Positions 36,507-49,896 of a stretch of DNA of 64,000 bases are shown piece after piece. Every line of letters begins with the position of its first letter. Positions within the stretch are counted from its first letter, which is position 1. A program made the position numbers and the translations under genes. This stretch comes from Myxococcales bacterium. GTDB taxonomy: Bacteria; Myxococcota_A; Bradymonadia; UBA7976; UBA1532. The notes beneath the pieces were generated by a model that was not told the origin of the DNA, made no database searches, and was given only the letters and a program-made list of their open reading frames with translations. The DNA lies in contig JACKDP010000007.1 in NCBI GenBank assembly GCA_020633435.1, positions 62,001 through 126,000 of the forward strand, in the 5' to 3' direction.

Positions 36507-38612
36507 ATGCGCCGCCTGACCCTGGCCCTCGCCGTCGCGCTCGCCGCGGGCGGCTGCTTCGAGCTGGGGGGCGCCCCCGAGGCCCCCGCCGCGACGACGG
36601 CGGTGGGCCAGGGCGAGCGCTCCCGCGAGGCGCCCGCCAACGATCGGCAGACCGTGGCGCAGGCCGCCCAGCCCATGGGAGAGCCGCTCGCGGATCCGGC
36701 CGAGCCCCCCGCCGACGAGCCCGCGCTGCCCCCGCCCCCGCCGGTGGTCGCCCTGGACGGCTTCGACGACGACGGGGACGGCGTGCGCACGAAGAACGAC
36801 GAAAAGCTGAAGGAAGACAAGGGCTTCAACAAGCTGGGTGGCAAGAAGGGCGGCGACCTGGGGCTCATCGGCGGCACCCTGGAGGAGGCGGCCAAGGAGG
36901 TCGCGGTGGACGACTTCGGCGAGGTCGCCAACCAGGTGGCCGACAAGTCGAAGGCGAAGCGGCCCGAGGGGCGCTACCGCGACTGGAAGGACGTGGACGA
37001 CCGGGAAGGCGAGGAGCGCGACGTCGACAAGAAGCCCGCGCCGAAGAAGGTGGCCCTCGAGCTGGGCGCCTTCGAGATCGCCGGCAACGGCACCGAGGCC
37101 GCCCAGCCGGCCTTCGCCCTCGACCTGGGCCGCCTGCGCCTGGGCAGCGAGCTCGCCGAGGCGCCCATCGACGAGGAGCGCCCCGACCGCTTCCTGCCGC
37201 GCATGTGCTACTTCGAGAACACCTACCTCGGCGGCAACGCCGCGTATGAGGAGCGGCTGCGCCGGCTGGAGGCCGATCTGGGCGGCCAGCCGGGCCCGCA
37301 CCTGCTCGCGCTGCTCGACCCCCAGCCCTTCGATCCCCCCGAGGACGCCGGCCTGCGGCTGACCGCCGCGCTCAGCCAGGCCTCGCTGGAGAAGCCGGGC
37401 CGCGTGGTGCTGCAGGTGGGCCTGCAGGGCAGCCGCCGCCACGGCTGGCGCCGGCCCCCCCTCGACGTCGCCCTCGTGGTGGACGTGAACAACCCCGACG
37501 TCGTGACCCGGGCCGCCGACGCGCTGCTCAAGCGCCTCGGCCCCCAGGACCGGCTGGCCATCGTGCAGGCCGGCGAGCCCGAGCCCATCTCGCTGCTGGC
37601 CGAGCGCCGCGACGTGCGCACCACGCTGGTGCGGCGGGCCGACGCCATCGCCGCCCGCTCCGCGGACGCCGGCGGCCTCGCCGAGGCCCTCGCCCAGGCG
37701 GGGGGCCTGCTGGCGGGCGCCGACGACCAGGCCCGCGTGCCGGGGACCCGCACGCTGGTCGTCCTCACCGATCGGGCCGGCGACGATCGCGTCGCCGCCG
37801 CCGAGCGCCAGGCCCACGCCCTCGCCCTCACCGGCGTCGTCACCTCCGTCGTCGCCCTGGGCGACGCCACGGACCAGGCCTGGTGGCGGGTGGCGAGCGC
37901 CGGCAACGGCAACCTGCACCGCGCCGCCGGGGCCGAGGCCCTCGACGCCGAGCTGGACGCCGAGCTGGCCAGCCTGTCCCGCGTCATCGCCCGGCTGCTG
38001 CGCGTCAACGTGCGGCTGGCCCCGGGCGTCGAGGCCATCCGCGTCATCGGCTCCCGCGTCCTCGGCCAGGAGGAGGTGGTGGCGGTGAAGGCCCGCGAGG
38101 TCGCCACCGACCAGAACCTCAGCCGCGCCCTGGGCGTGAAGGCCGATCGGGGCGACGACGACGACGGCATCCAGACGGTCATCCCCTACTTCTACGGCGG
38201 CGACAGCCACGTCGTGCTCATCGAGCTCTGGGTCGACCGCCCGGGAGCCGTGGCCGAGATCTCTTTGCGTTACAAGGACATGGTGAGCCTGGGCAACGCG
38301 GTGGCCCGCACGTCGGTCGCCCTGTCGGCCCTGCCCCGCGGGGTGTCGGCGGCGCAGCGGATGGTGCAGCAGAACCTGGAGGGCTTCAGCTTCGCCGAGG
38401 CCCTGCGCCAGGGGGCGCGCCTCGTCGAGGCGGGCCGCGCCGGGGCCGTGGGCCGGGTGCTGCGCCAGGCCGCCCAGACGCAGGCGGACCGGCGGCTGGC
38501 CGACGCCTTCGCCGACTTCGCCGCGCGGGGTCGGGACGGCGCGGCGCTGCGCGACGCCCTCGCGCTCGCCGCGGATCGGCGCATCGGCGCGTCGGGTGGA
38601 GGCCTGCGATGA
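36507..38612 (+). CDS. vWA-like lipoprotein A with degenerate MIDAS
   Basis: The 701-residue protein is a lipoprotein (LAVALAAGGC). Residues about 20-215 are low-complexity and charged. From about residue 225 (FLPRMCYFENTYLGG) to the end it matches its neighbour. The core from about residue 316 has the von Willebrand A Rossmann pattern seen in YfbK-type proteins: PLDVALVVDVNN strand, GPQDRLAIVQAG, RTLVVLTDRAGDD and GNGNLHRA. The metal site should read DxSxS but reads DVNNP, so metal-dependent ligand binding is unlikely. A conserved DDDDGIQTVIPYFYGGDSH segment follows. The ATG is one base after the preceding stop, and the stop overlaps the next start. Confidence 0.8.
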   Translation: MRRLTLALAVALAAGGCFELGGAPEAPAATTAVGQGERSREAPANDRQTVAQAAQPMGEPLADPAEPPADEPALPPPPPVVALDGFDDDGDGVRTKNDEKLKEDKGFNKLGGKKGGDLGLIGGTLEEAAKEVAVDDFGEVANQVADKSKAKRPEGRYRDWKDVDDREGEERDVDKKPAPKKVALELGAFEIAGNGTEAAQPAFALDLGRLRLGSELAEAPIDEERPDRFLPRMCYFENTYLGGNAAYEERLRRLEADLGGQPGPHLLALLDPQPFDPPEDAGLRLTAALSQASLEKPGRVVLQVGLQGSRRHGWRRPPLDVALVVDVNNPDVVTRAADALLKRLGPQDRLAIVQAGEPEPISLLAERRDVRTTLVRRADAIAARSADAGGLAEALAQAGGLLAGADDQARVPGTRTLVVLTDRAGDDRVAAAERQAHALALTGVVTSVVALGDATDQAWWRVASAGNGNLHRAAGAEALDAELDAELASLSRVIARLLRVNVRLAPGVEAIRVIGSRVLGQEEVVAVKAREVATDQNLSRALGVKADRGDDDDGIQTVIPYFYGGDSHVVLIELWVDRPGAVAEISLRYKDMVSLGNAVARTSVALSALPRGVSAAQRMVQQNLEGFSFAEALRQGARLVEAGRAGAVGRVLRQAAQTQADRRLADAFADFAARGRDGAALRDALALAADRRIGASGGGLR

Positions 38613-40813
38613 GGCGCGCGTGGTTGCTGGGGCTGCTGGCGCTCGCCGCCTGCTCGAAGATGGAGGACGCCGGGCCCCCGCCGATGTCCGAGACGAAGAA
38701 GGTGGCCGAGGAGGAGGGCCGGGGGGGCCGCGCCGACAACGCGCCGGCGCGCGCCCGGCCGACGGACGAGGTCAACCTCGCGCCGGCGGCCCCGCGCATG
38801 GCCTGGGCGCCGGAGCCGGAGCCGGCGGTGGTGGAGGAGGACGGCAAGGACCGAGCCTTCCGCACCGTGGTCGTCGACGGCGAGGCGGATGACCTGCCGG
38901 CGGCGGCCGCGCCCCCCGAGATGCCCGTCGAGGTCGACGGGCTCAAGGTGGGCGACGTCAAGGAGACGCAGCGCGCCGTCCGCCGCGAGGTGGCCAGCCG
39001 CCGCGCGAAGCAGCAGGCCGCCGAGGAGCAGAAGCGCGAGGTCGGCTACCTGCGCCAGGAGGCCGAGGCGGCCGCGGGGCTGGCCGGCGAGCTCCTGGCC
39101 GACGAGGACGAGGAGAGCGAGGACGAGGAGGGCGACGAGCGCAACATGAAGGCGCTGGTCGTGGCGAAGCCGGCGGGGGCCACCGCGACGGTGGCCATGA
39201 ACGGCGAGCTCGCCGACTCCCGCGACCAGGCCCAGGGAGGGGACGGCAGCGTCGTCCTCGGTCCCGGCTCGGTGGCGGACGCCCCGCCGCCCGTCCAGCT
39301 CGTCGCCGGCAAGCTCGCCAAGGGCAAGCCCGCGGAGATCTCCACCGGCCTGCTGGACGACGGCTGGTTCAGCCGGACGTCGGAGGAGGGCAAGCCCGAC
39401 CACTTCCTGCCGCGCATGTTCTACTTCGAGAACACCTACCAGGGCCGCAGCGCGGCGTTCCTGGAGCGCCTGCGCCGCCTGGACGCCGGCTTCGAGGGCC
39501 GCGAGCGGCCGTATGAGCTCGCCTCCCTGCCGCCGCAGCCCATGGATCCCCCCGAGGACAAGGGCCTCTCCCTCGCCGTGACGCTGGATCGGCAGTGGAT
39601 CGACCAGCCGGGCCGCGTCTACCTGCAGGTGGCCCTCCAGGGCTCGCGCCGCTACGGCTGGCGGCGGCCGCCCCTCGACGTGGTGGCCGTGATCGACGGC
39701 GGCGCCGCGGGGCGGCGGCCCGAGGCCGTGATGGGCGGCCTGCAGCGCCTGCTGGCGACGCTCGGGCCCCAGGATCGCCTCGGCGTGGTGCTGGCGGGGG
39801 AGCCCCCGGTGGTGCTGGCCGAGCTCGGCGACCTGCGCGACACCCGCCAGGCGCTGAGCCGCCTCGACGGCCGCGTCCAGGTGCCGGGGGACGGCCTGCC
39901 CGGCGGGATGGCGCTCGCGGGGCGGCTGCTGCAGGCGGCCAGCCAGGGCCAGGCCCGGGTGCCCGGCTCGCAGACGGTGCTCGTGCTCACCGGCGGCGAC
40001 CTGGGCGAGGTCGCGTCGGCGACGCCCGTGGCCCACCAGCTCACCGTGCAGGGGGCGACGACGTCCGTCTTCGACCTGAGCGGGGGGGCGGCGTGGTGGC
40101 CGGTGGCCAACGCGGGGCACGGCAACCTGCACGCGGTGGACGGGGACGTCAGCGCGGCCGTGGACGACGAGCTGGCCCGCATCAGCCAGGTCATCGCGCG
40201 GCTCCTCCGGGTCAACATCCGCCTCGCCCCCAACGTGCACGCCATCCGCGTGCTGGGCTCCCGGGTGCTGGAGGCCGACGAGGTGAAGGCCGTGAAGGCC
40301 CGCGAGGAGGCCACCGACCGCCAGCTCTCGGCCACCCTCGGCGTCAAGGCCGACCGCGGCGAGGACGACGACGGCGTGCAGACGGTCATCCCGTTCTTCT
40401 ACGGGGGCGACACCCACCTCATCCTGGTGGAGCTCTGGGTCGACAAGCCCGGGCCCGTCGCCGAGGTGAGCCTGCGCTACAAGGACATGGTCGCCCTCGA
40501 CAACGCGACCGCCCACGCCGGCGCCCGCCTCGGCAGCGTGCCGCGGGCCACCACCGGCGCCGATCTGGCCGTCCGCCGCAGCGTGCGCGGCTTCCTGCTG
40601 GCCGAGGCCCTCGACGAGGCCGGCCGCTTCGTGGCCCGCGGCGACGCCGGCCGCGCCCGGTCCATCCTGGCCGAGGTCAGCGCCGACGATCCCGCCGACC
40701 GCCGGATGGTGGACGCCTTCCGCCGCCAGCTCGCCTCGACCCCCGCCCCCCTGGTGCGCGACGCCCTGGAGTACGCCAGCCGCCGCCGCATCAGCCACGC
40801 CGCCCTGCGCTGA
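38609..40813 (+). CDS. vWA-like lipoprotein B, paralogue of A
   Basis: The 734-residue lipoprotein (LLGLLALAAC) starts inside the stop of its paralogue as an ATGA overlap. Residues 20-260 are charged and low-complexity, with an acidic run near 170-180, and unlike A. From FLPRMFYFENTYQGRS onward it is clearly homologous to A, including PLDVVAVIDGG in place of a DxSxS MIDAS site, GPQDRLGVVLAGE, QTVLVLTGGDLGE and DDDGVQTVIPFFYGGDTH. The two copies differ most in the metal-site loop and the N-terminal spacer. Together with the 982-residue membrane protein they form a tightly coupled trio. The function is unknown; a duplicated surface-binding pair is inference. Confidence 0.8.
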   Translation: MRRAWLLGLLALAACSKMEDAGPPPMSETKKVAEEEGRGGRADNAPARARPTDEVNLAPAAPRMAWAPEPEPAVVEEDGKDRAFRTVVVDGEADDLPAAAAPPEMPVEVDGLKVGDVKETQRAVRREVASRRAKQQAAEEQKREVGYLRQEAEAAAGLAGELLADEDEESEDEEGDERNMKALVVAKPAGATATVAMNGELADSRDQAQGGDGSVVLGPGSVADAPPPVQLVAGKLAKGKPAEISTGLLDDGWFSRTSEEGKPDHFLPRMFYFENTYQGRSAAFLERLRRLDAGFEGRERPYELASLPPQPMDPPEDKGLSLAVTLDRQWIDQPGRVYLQVALQGSRRYGWRRPPLDVVAVIDGGAAGRRPEAVMGGLQRLLATLGPQDRLGVVLAGEPPVVLAELGDLRDTRQALSRLDGRVQVPGDGLPGGMALAGRLLQAASQGQARVPGSQTVLVLTGGDLGEVASATPVAHQLTVQGATTSVFDLSGGAAWWPVANAGHGNLHAVDGDVSAAVDDELARISQVIARLLRVNIRLAPNVHAIRVLGSRVLEADEVKAVKAREEATDRQLSATLGVKADRGEDDDGVQTVIPFFYGGDTHLILVELWVDKPGPVAEVSLRYKDMVALDNATAHAGARLGSVPRATTGADLAVRRSVRGFLLAEALDEAGRFVARGDAGRARSILAEVSADDPADRRMVDAFRRQLASTPAPLVRDALEYASRRRISHAALR

Positions 40814-40840
40814 ATCCTCAATGAATCCCGCTGGGTATGC

Positions 40841-43270
40841 TCAGGGGAACGGGATGTTGATGTTGAAGTAGCCGCACTCCAGGGTGCCGGCGCCGGCGCC
40901 GACGGTGCCCGTGGCGTGGGCCTCCTGGTCCTGGCCCGGGGCGAAGGGCGCGTACATGGGCTCCACCAGCCCGGCCAGCGTGATCTGCACCAGCAGGATG
41001 TTGAAGTCGGCGCCCTGGGGGTTGCCCCCGCAGGCGCTCCCGTTGCTGCAGCAGGCGATGACGCCGGTGCCCTCGGGGCAGGCCACGCTGCACGGCGTCG
41101 CCCAGGTGGCCACGCAGGCCTGGCCGCCCTGGGCGCAGGCCACCCGGGCGCGGCCCGCCGGGGCGAAGTCGCCCGCGAGCCGGGCGGTGATGGTGCGCTG
41201 GGGCGTGCAGACCCCCGCCAGGCAGACGCCCGCCGAGCAGGCGGCGCCCTCGATGGCCCGCTGGCACGCCTGCTGTTCGACGCGCCGGCTGACCTCGCAG
41301 AAGCCGTCGGCGCAGCGCGGCTCGTCCACCACGCGCTCCTGCACCCCCTGGGCGGCGCACTCGGTGGGGTAGGCGCACGGGCCGAAGGGGCCCGGGCCCG
41401 GCACGGCGCAGTCCGCGGCCTGGATGCACTGCACGCACCGGTCGAGCATGGGGCTGCACACGTCGCGGCCGCAGTCGCGCTCCCCGTGCACCGCGCAGCT
41501 CCCCCCGGAGCAGGTGTCGTCGCCGTTGCAGAACACGCCGTCGTCGCACGCGGCCGCGTTGTTCGTGAAGACGCAGCGGCCGGCCTGGCAGCGGTCGTCG
41601 GTGCAGGGGTTCGCGTCGTTGCAGTCCGCCGCGGCGGCGCAGGGCCGGCAGTCGGCCCCCAGGCCCTCGTCGGCGCGGCCGTCGCAGTCGTCGTCGCGGC
41701 CGTTGCAGGCCTCGGCGGGCACGGGCCCCACCACCTGCTCGTCCACGCGCCCGTCGCAGTCCTGGTCGACGCCGTCGCAGGCCTCCGTCGGCAGCGCCCC
41801 GCAGCCCCCGCAGGCGTTCGTCACGCCCTCGTCGGTGGCGCCATCGCAGTCGTCATCGGCCCGGTTGCACTGCTCGCCCGCGGGGCCCACGCCGCCCTCG
41901 CAGGCCGTCCAGCCCCCGCCCTCGCAGCGCTGGGTGCCCGTGCGGCAGGCCCCCACGCTCTGGCCGCACGGCCGCGTCAGCGCCTCGTCCACCGCGCCAT
42001 CGCAGTCGTCGTCCACGCCGTTGCAGGCCTCCGCCGCCGGGCCGATGGCCCCCTCGCAGGCCTGCCAGCGGCCCCGCGCGCAGGCCTGCTGCCCCTGGCG
42101 GCAGCGCCCGATGTCGGCCCCGCAGGCCTGGGCCAGGCTCTCGTCGACGGCGCCGTCGCAGTCGTCGTCCTCGCCGTTGCAGGCCTCGTCCGCGGGGCCC
42201 ACCTGGCCCACGCAGGGCCCGAAGGTGTGGTCGGCGTCGCAGGTGCGGCGCCCCTCGCGGCAGCGCCCGATCCCCGGCCGCCCCTCGCCCTCGAAGCAGT
42301 CCACCACCATCCCCGGGTCGCAGCTGCACCCCCGATCCCGGTTGTCGATCTCGCCGTCGCAGTCGTCGTCCTGGCCGTTGCAGGCCTCGTCCGCCGGCAG
42401 CAGCTCCCCCTCGCAGGCGCCCCCGCAGATCCCCCGGCCGCTGCGGCAGCGGCCCACGCCCTGGGTGCCGTCCGGCCCGGTGTAGCAGCTCGCCTCGCCC
42501 TCGTCGGTGGCGCCGTCGCAGTCGTCGTCCAGGCCGTTGCAGAGCTCGGCGGTGGGCAGCCCCGGCCGCGCCTGGCAGGCCCCGCCCGCGTCGCCGCAGC
42601 CCATCAGCCCCTCGCGCCGGCAGGCCCCGATGCCGACCGCGCAGGGCTCGCCCAGGCCGAAGCCCTCGTCGAAGAGCCCGTCGCAGTCGTCATCGACGCC
42701 GTTGCAGACCTCGTCCTCGACGCTCCCCGGCAGCCCCGCGCAGCGCTGGCCGTCGGCGTCGCAGAGGAAGGTGCCCGCCGCGGCGCAGGCCCCGATGCCC
42801 ACGGTGCACGGCTGGCCGACCTGCTCGGCGAAGTCCTCGTCGGCGCGCCCATCGCAGTCGTCATCGGCGCTGTTGCAGACCTCGGGGCCCGGCAGGATCT
42901 GGCCGCCGCAGGGCAAGAGCCGCCCCTCGTCGCCGCAGCGCTGCAGGCCGGCCCGGCAGACCCCCACGTTCAGGGTGTCGGCGTCGCCGTCGTAGCAGGG
43001 GGCGAAGTCGCCGGGGGCGCAGGCGGCGCAGGCGTCCTCGTCCACCACGCCGTCGCAGTCATCATCCTGGCCATCGCAGCGCTCGGGGCGGCAGGCGGCC
43101 CCGTCGGCCTCCACGCCGGCGTCCCCCGCGGGCGGCGCCACGGGCCGCGCGTCGGCGGAGGCCCCCACCTGCGCCGAGAAGACGCCGCTCAGGGCCCCCC
43201 CGTCGGCACACGCGCAGATCCCCGCCCACCCCAAGGCGAGCGCCGCCCAGCGTCCTGCTCGCCCCCCCAT
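40841..43270 (-). CDS. MopE-like Cys/Asp repeat secreted protein
   Basis: The 809-residue protein has a signal region (WAALALGWAGICAC) that is probably lipid-modified. It carries ten copies of the MopE-type motif CNG-x-DDDCDG-x2-DEG, spaced by 35-60 residues with further cysteines. A cysteine-dense region of another kind (CTDDRCQAGRCVF, FCNGDDTCSGGSC) and a unique C-terminal domain of about 170 residues follow. In Methylococcus MopE-type proteins are surface-exposed; the Asp runs are calcium-binding candidates. The copper-binding Trp-derived site of MopE cannot be recognised. The ATG follows AGGAGGTCGCG. It is convergent with the vWA operon, 27 bases apart, and divergent from the beta-barrel gene. 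Confidence 0.85.
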   Translation of the reverse strand: MGGRAGRWAALALGWAGICACADGGALSGVFSAQVGASADARPVAPPAGDAGVEADGAACRPERCDGQDDDCDGVVDEDACAACAPGDFAPCYDGDADTLNVGVCRAGLQRCGDEGRLLPCGGQILPGPEVCNSADDDCDGRADEDFAEQVGQPCTVGIGACAAAGTFLCDADGQRCAGLPGSVEDEVCNGVDDDCDGLFDEGFGLGEPCAVGIGACRREGLMGCGDAGGACQARPGLPTAELCNGLDDDCDGATDEGEASCYTGPDGTQGVGRCRSGRGICGGACEGELLPADEACNGQDDDCDGEIDNRDRGCSCDPGMVVDCFEGEGRPGIGRCREGRRTCDADHTFGPCVGQVGPADEACNGEDDDCDGAVDESLAQACGADIGRCRQGQQACARGRWQACEGAIGPAAEACNGVDDDCDGAVDEALTRPCGQSVGACRTGTQRCEGGGWTACEGGVGPAGEQCNRADDDCDGATDEGVTNACGGCGALPTEACDGVDQDCDGRVDEQVVGPVPAEACNGRDDDCDGRADEGLGADCRPCAAAADCNDANPCTDDRCQAGRCVFTNNAAACDDGVFCNGDDTCSGGSCAVHGERDCGRDVCSPMLDRCVQCIQAADCAVPGPGPFGPCAYPTECAAQGVQERVVDEPRCADGFCEVSRRVEQQACQRAIEGAACSAGVCLAGVCTPQRTITARLAGDFAPAGRARVACAQGGQACVATWATPCSVACPEGTGVIACCSNGSACGGNPQGADFNILLVQITLAGLVEPMYAPFAPGQDQEAHATGTVGAGAGTLECGYFNINIPFP

Positions 43271-43406
43271 CGCGACCTCCTGGCCGAAGCGGCTCTCGAC
43301 GCATCATCGCCAGGGGCCGGGGCCAGCGCCAGCCGGGCGGAGGTTGCCGTGTGCGGGGGGGCGTGCGACGCTGCCCCCAGCACGTCCTGCCGGGAGGGAC
43401 TCTTCC

Positions 43407-44081
43407 ATGAACCGACTTGTTATCCTTGGCCTTTTCGGCCTCCTCGCCGCCAGCCCCGCCGCCGCCCAGACGGTCACCGGCGGCTACGGCGGCTACCAGC
43501 GCATCGCCCGCGGCGTCTTCGAGCTGGGCCTCGACAACCTGCTGCTCGTCCGCCAGGGCACCCAGAAGCTCGGCAGCGGGGACGACGACGTCTCGACGCT
43601 CGAGATCGCCTACACGGGGGGCCTGACGCCGCGGTACTTCATCGCCGACAGCTTCGCGCTGGGCCTGAGCGTGGGCTTCTTCGTGCGCAAGCAGACGGCC
43701 ACCACCAAGGTGGGCTCCACCGAGACGGAGACCATCCTCGCCGACGACAGCGGCGTCATCGGCTTCCTGATGGCGAACTACTACATCCGGCTGGGCAACA
43801 GCTTCTTCTTCAAGCCGGGCATCGGGGCCGGCGGCTTCACCGGCACGCGCTCGCTGCCCGTGGCTGGCACCACCGACCAGAAGGTCGAGAGCGCCCTCGC
43901 CGGCGCCGCCGTGCGGGCCGACCTGGGCTTCGCCTTCTTCGCCAGCCAGCACATGAACCTGCGGGCCGGCCTCGACTTCGTGTACCGCTCGGGCAGCGAC
44001 ACCCCCGACGGCGCGGACGAGGGCCAGGACTTCAGCACCATCGACGGCGGCTTCAACATCGGCATCGGCTACCTCTTCTGA
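43407..44081 (+). CDS. Small outer-membrane beta-barrel protein
   Basis: The 224-residue protein has a signal peptide (LVILGLFGLLAASPAAA) and alternating amphipathic strands throughout, ending with GFNIGIGYLF. The final aromatic Phe is the outer-membrane assembly signal. Its length suits an eight-stranded barrel (OmpX/OMP_b-brl type). Substrate or ligand is unknown. The ATG has GGGAGGGACTCTTCC upstream; an earlier in-frame ATG has no signal peptide. The gene is divergent from the MopE-like gene. Confidence 0.8.
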   Translation: MNRLVILGLFGLLAASPAAAQTVTGGYGGYQRIARGVFELGLDNLLLVRQGTQKLGSGDDDVSTLEIAYTGGLTPRYFIADSFALGLSVGFFVRKQTATTKVGSTETETILADDSGVIGFLMANYYIRLGNSFFFKPGIGAGGFTGTRSLPVAGTTDQKVESALAGAAVRADLGFAFFASQHMNLRAGLDFVYRSGSDTPDGADEGQDFSTIDGGFNIGIGYLF

Positions 44082-44090
44082 GGTCGCCCG

Positions 44091-45134
44091 TCAGGCCTGG
44101 GCCTCCGCCGCCTTGCGGGCCGCGGCCCACGCCCGGTAGCGGCCCAGCGCCGCGGCGAACCGCGCCTGCCCCCACCGCGGCTCCAGGGAGTCGAGCACCG
44201 TGATGACGGGCTCGGCCAGCTCGCGCCCGAACGCCCGCTCCAGCGTCGCCTTGCACGTCAGCAGGATCTCGATGACGCCCGCGTCGTCGCCGCGCCCCTC
44301 GCGGGCCTCGGCCGTCAGCATCGCCGCCATCAGGTAGAGCACCGGCTGCGTCGCGTCGAGGGCGGCCTGGCGCGCGGCGGCCGCGAACAGCAGGCCCTGG
44401 TCGAAGTCGTCCGCCCGCAGCGCGGCGGCCGCCCGCTGGAGCTGGATCTCGCCGGCCGAGGCCGCGTCGCCCAGCGCCTTCGCCTCGGCGATGAGGCTCT
44501 CCCAGGTGTCCCAGCGCGCGGCGTCCCCGTCGGCGAAGGGCACCACGGCGCGGCGCTCCAGCCGGACGCGCAGGCGCAGGCCCCGGTCGTCCAGCCGGTC
44601 GGCGGCGGCCACGGCGGCGTCGTAGTCGGCGGCGGCGGCGTCGAGCCGCGCCATCAGGGCGTGCAGGTTGCCCCGGTGGCGGTGGCAGTCCACGAGGCCG
44701 CGATCCGCCCCCCAGGTCGTCAAATCCTCAATCATCCCATCGAGTTCGCGGATGGCCGCCTCGACCTGGCGGCGCTCCTGCAGCGCCTCCACCACCCGCA
44801 GGCGCGCCCGCAGCTCGTCCACGCGGCTCTCGGCCTCGCGGAACCGCTGGACCGCGGCGCGGAAGGCGGGCAGGGGATCGCCGCCGGTGCGGGCCATGGC
44901 CTGCCCGCGCACGTAGTTGAGGCGGCCGACGAGCAGCGGGGTGCCGGCGCCGTGCAGCGCCATGTCCCGGGCCTCGTTGAGGATGGGCAGGGCGCTGCCG
45001 GGCTGGCCGGTGCCCAGCTCCAGGGCGGCCAGCCGGATGAGCAGATCCAGCTCCTGATCGCGGTCGCGCAGGTCGCGCACGACGGCCAGCCGCGCCAGCA
45101 GGTCGGCCCGGGTCGCCTCGACGGTCTCAGCCAT
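44091..45134 (-). CDS. TPR-like helical solenoid protein, third gene of the DUF4157 operon
   Basis: The 347-residue soluble protein is built of helix pairs resembling tetratricopeptide repeats (LIRLAALELGTGQPGSALPI and LHALMARLDAAAADYDAAVA patterns). It has no signal peptide or membrane helix, so it acts in the cytoplasm. Its ATG overlaps the end of the preceding gene by eight bases, and GGAGGGCCC gives a strong ribosome site. TPR proteins commonly serve as chaperones or adaptors, so a role in holding the DUF4157 protein before export is a reasonable but untested inference. Confidence 0.75.
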   Translation of the reverse strand: MAETVEATRADLLARLAVVRDLRDRDQELDLLIRLAALELGTGQPGSALPILNEARDMALHGAGTPLLVGRLNYVRGQAMARTGGDPLPAFRAAVQRFREAESRVDELRARLRVVEALQERRQVEAAIRELDGMIEDLTTWGADRGLVDCHRHRGNLHALMARLDAAAADYDAAVAAADRLDDRGLRLRVRLERRAVVPFADGDAARWDTWESLIAEAKALGDAASAGEIQLQRAAAALRADDFDQGLLFAAAARQAALDATQPVLYLMAAMLTAEAREGRGDDAGVIEILLTCKATLERAFGRELAEPVITVLDSLEPRWGQARFAAALGRYRAWAAARKAAEAQA

Positions 45135-45856
45135 GGGCCCTCCAGCGCTGCAGACGCCCGACCAGGTGGGTGGCGTGCTCCCGCAGCGGCGCGACGTGGT
45201 GCACCGCGGTGGTGCCATCCGGGCGCTGGCGCTCCAGCGCCACGCGGTGGATGACCCGGTTGGTGGAGGCGGAGTGGGAGCCCCCGAGGCTCACCCGCGT
45301 GACCTCCGCGCGGGGGACGTCGGTGCGCGCGCCGCCCGCCAGCTCGACCAGCCGGTCGGGGAAGAGGTAGAGCCCGTCGCGGGTGGTGCGGCCGCCGCGG
45401 ACGCGGGCCCAGGCCTGCCGCCCGAAGGCGAGGGTGAGGGCGCCGAAGACGAGGGCCGCGATGCCCTGGACGCTGCGCAGCCCCGCGCCGCTGGCGATGA
45501 CCGCCCCCGCGACGCAGGTGGCCGTCAGCGTCAGGCCGACGAGGGCGCCGATGGCCGGGCCGATGGGGTCGGGGCCGAGGGCCGGCAGGTACAGCGCGTC
45601 CTCCAGGCCGGGCGGGGCGGGGGGCCGGTGCAGATCCGGGGGCGCGGCGGCCAGCAGGCGGGCCTCCTCGGCCTGCACCCGGGCCAGCTCGGCCTCGGCC
45701 GCCGTCAGCTCGACCTGGGCGTCCGCGGCCTGGACGCGCAGGGAGGCCGCGCGCCGCTCGACCCGCGCGGGATCCACCGGGAAGGGGGCGGCGAGGTCGG
45801 CTTCCAGATCGGCGAGCGCCCGGGCCGCCTCGGCCTCGGGATCCACGACTCGGCGC

Positions 45857-45867
<11 letters not shown>
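45127..45867 (-). CDS. Coiled-coil/two-helix membrane protein with PH-like end, second gene of the DUF4157 operon
   Basis: The 246-residue protein has a helical coiled-coil start (residues 10-75), two adjacent hydrophobic helices (about residues 105-150, including AIGALVGLTLTATCVAGAVI), and a C-terminal beta-rich part. That end (RDGLYLFPDRLVEL, PRAEVTRVSLGG, VALERQRPDG) resembles bacterial PH-type domains, but this is only a pattern match. The GTG start lies inside the end of the 1301-residue gene (11-base overlap), so the two are translated together. Immunity to a toxin, membrane tethering or loading of an injection particle are all open. Confidence 0.7.
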
Positions 45868-49762
<3,895 letters not shown>

Positions 49763-49790
49763 CACCTGCTCCCCTGGCTGACCCCTCCGC

Positions 49791-49820
49791 ACTGTCGCGA
49801 GTCGCGCGGTCTCCCGTCAA
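49791..49820 (-). promoter_or_regulatory. Predicted promoter of the DUF4157 operon
   Basis: Minus-strand TTGACG (49815-49820) and GACAGT (49791-49796) are 18 bases apart. Transcription would start near 49784, which supports the GTG at 49762 over the one at 49792. Confidence 0.35.
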
Positions 49821-49896
49821 GCCGGCACGCCGCGCCCCCTTCCCGTGGGCGCCCGAACGCGCCACCATCGCGCGCGAGAACGACCACGGTGGATCC

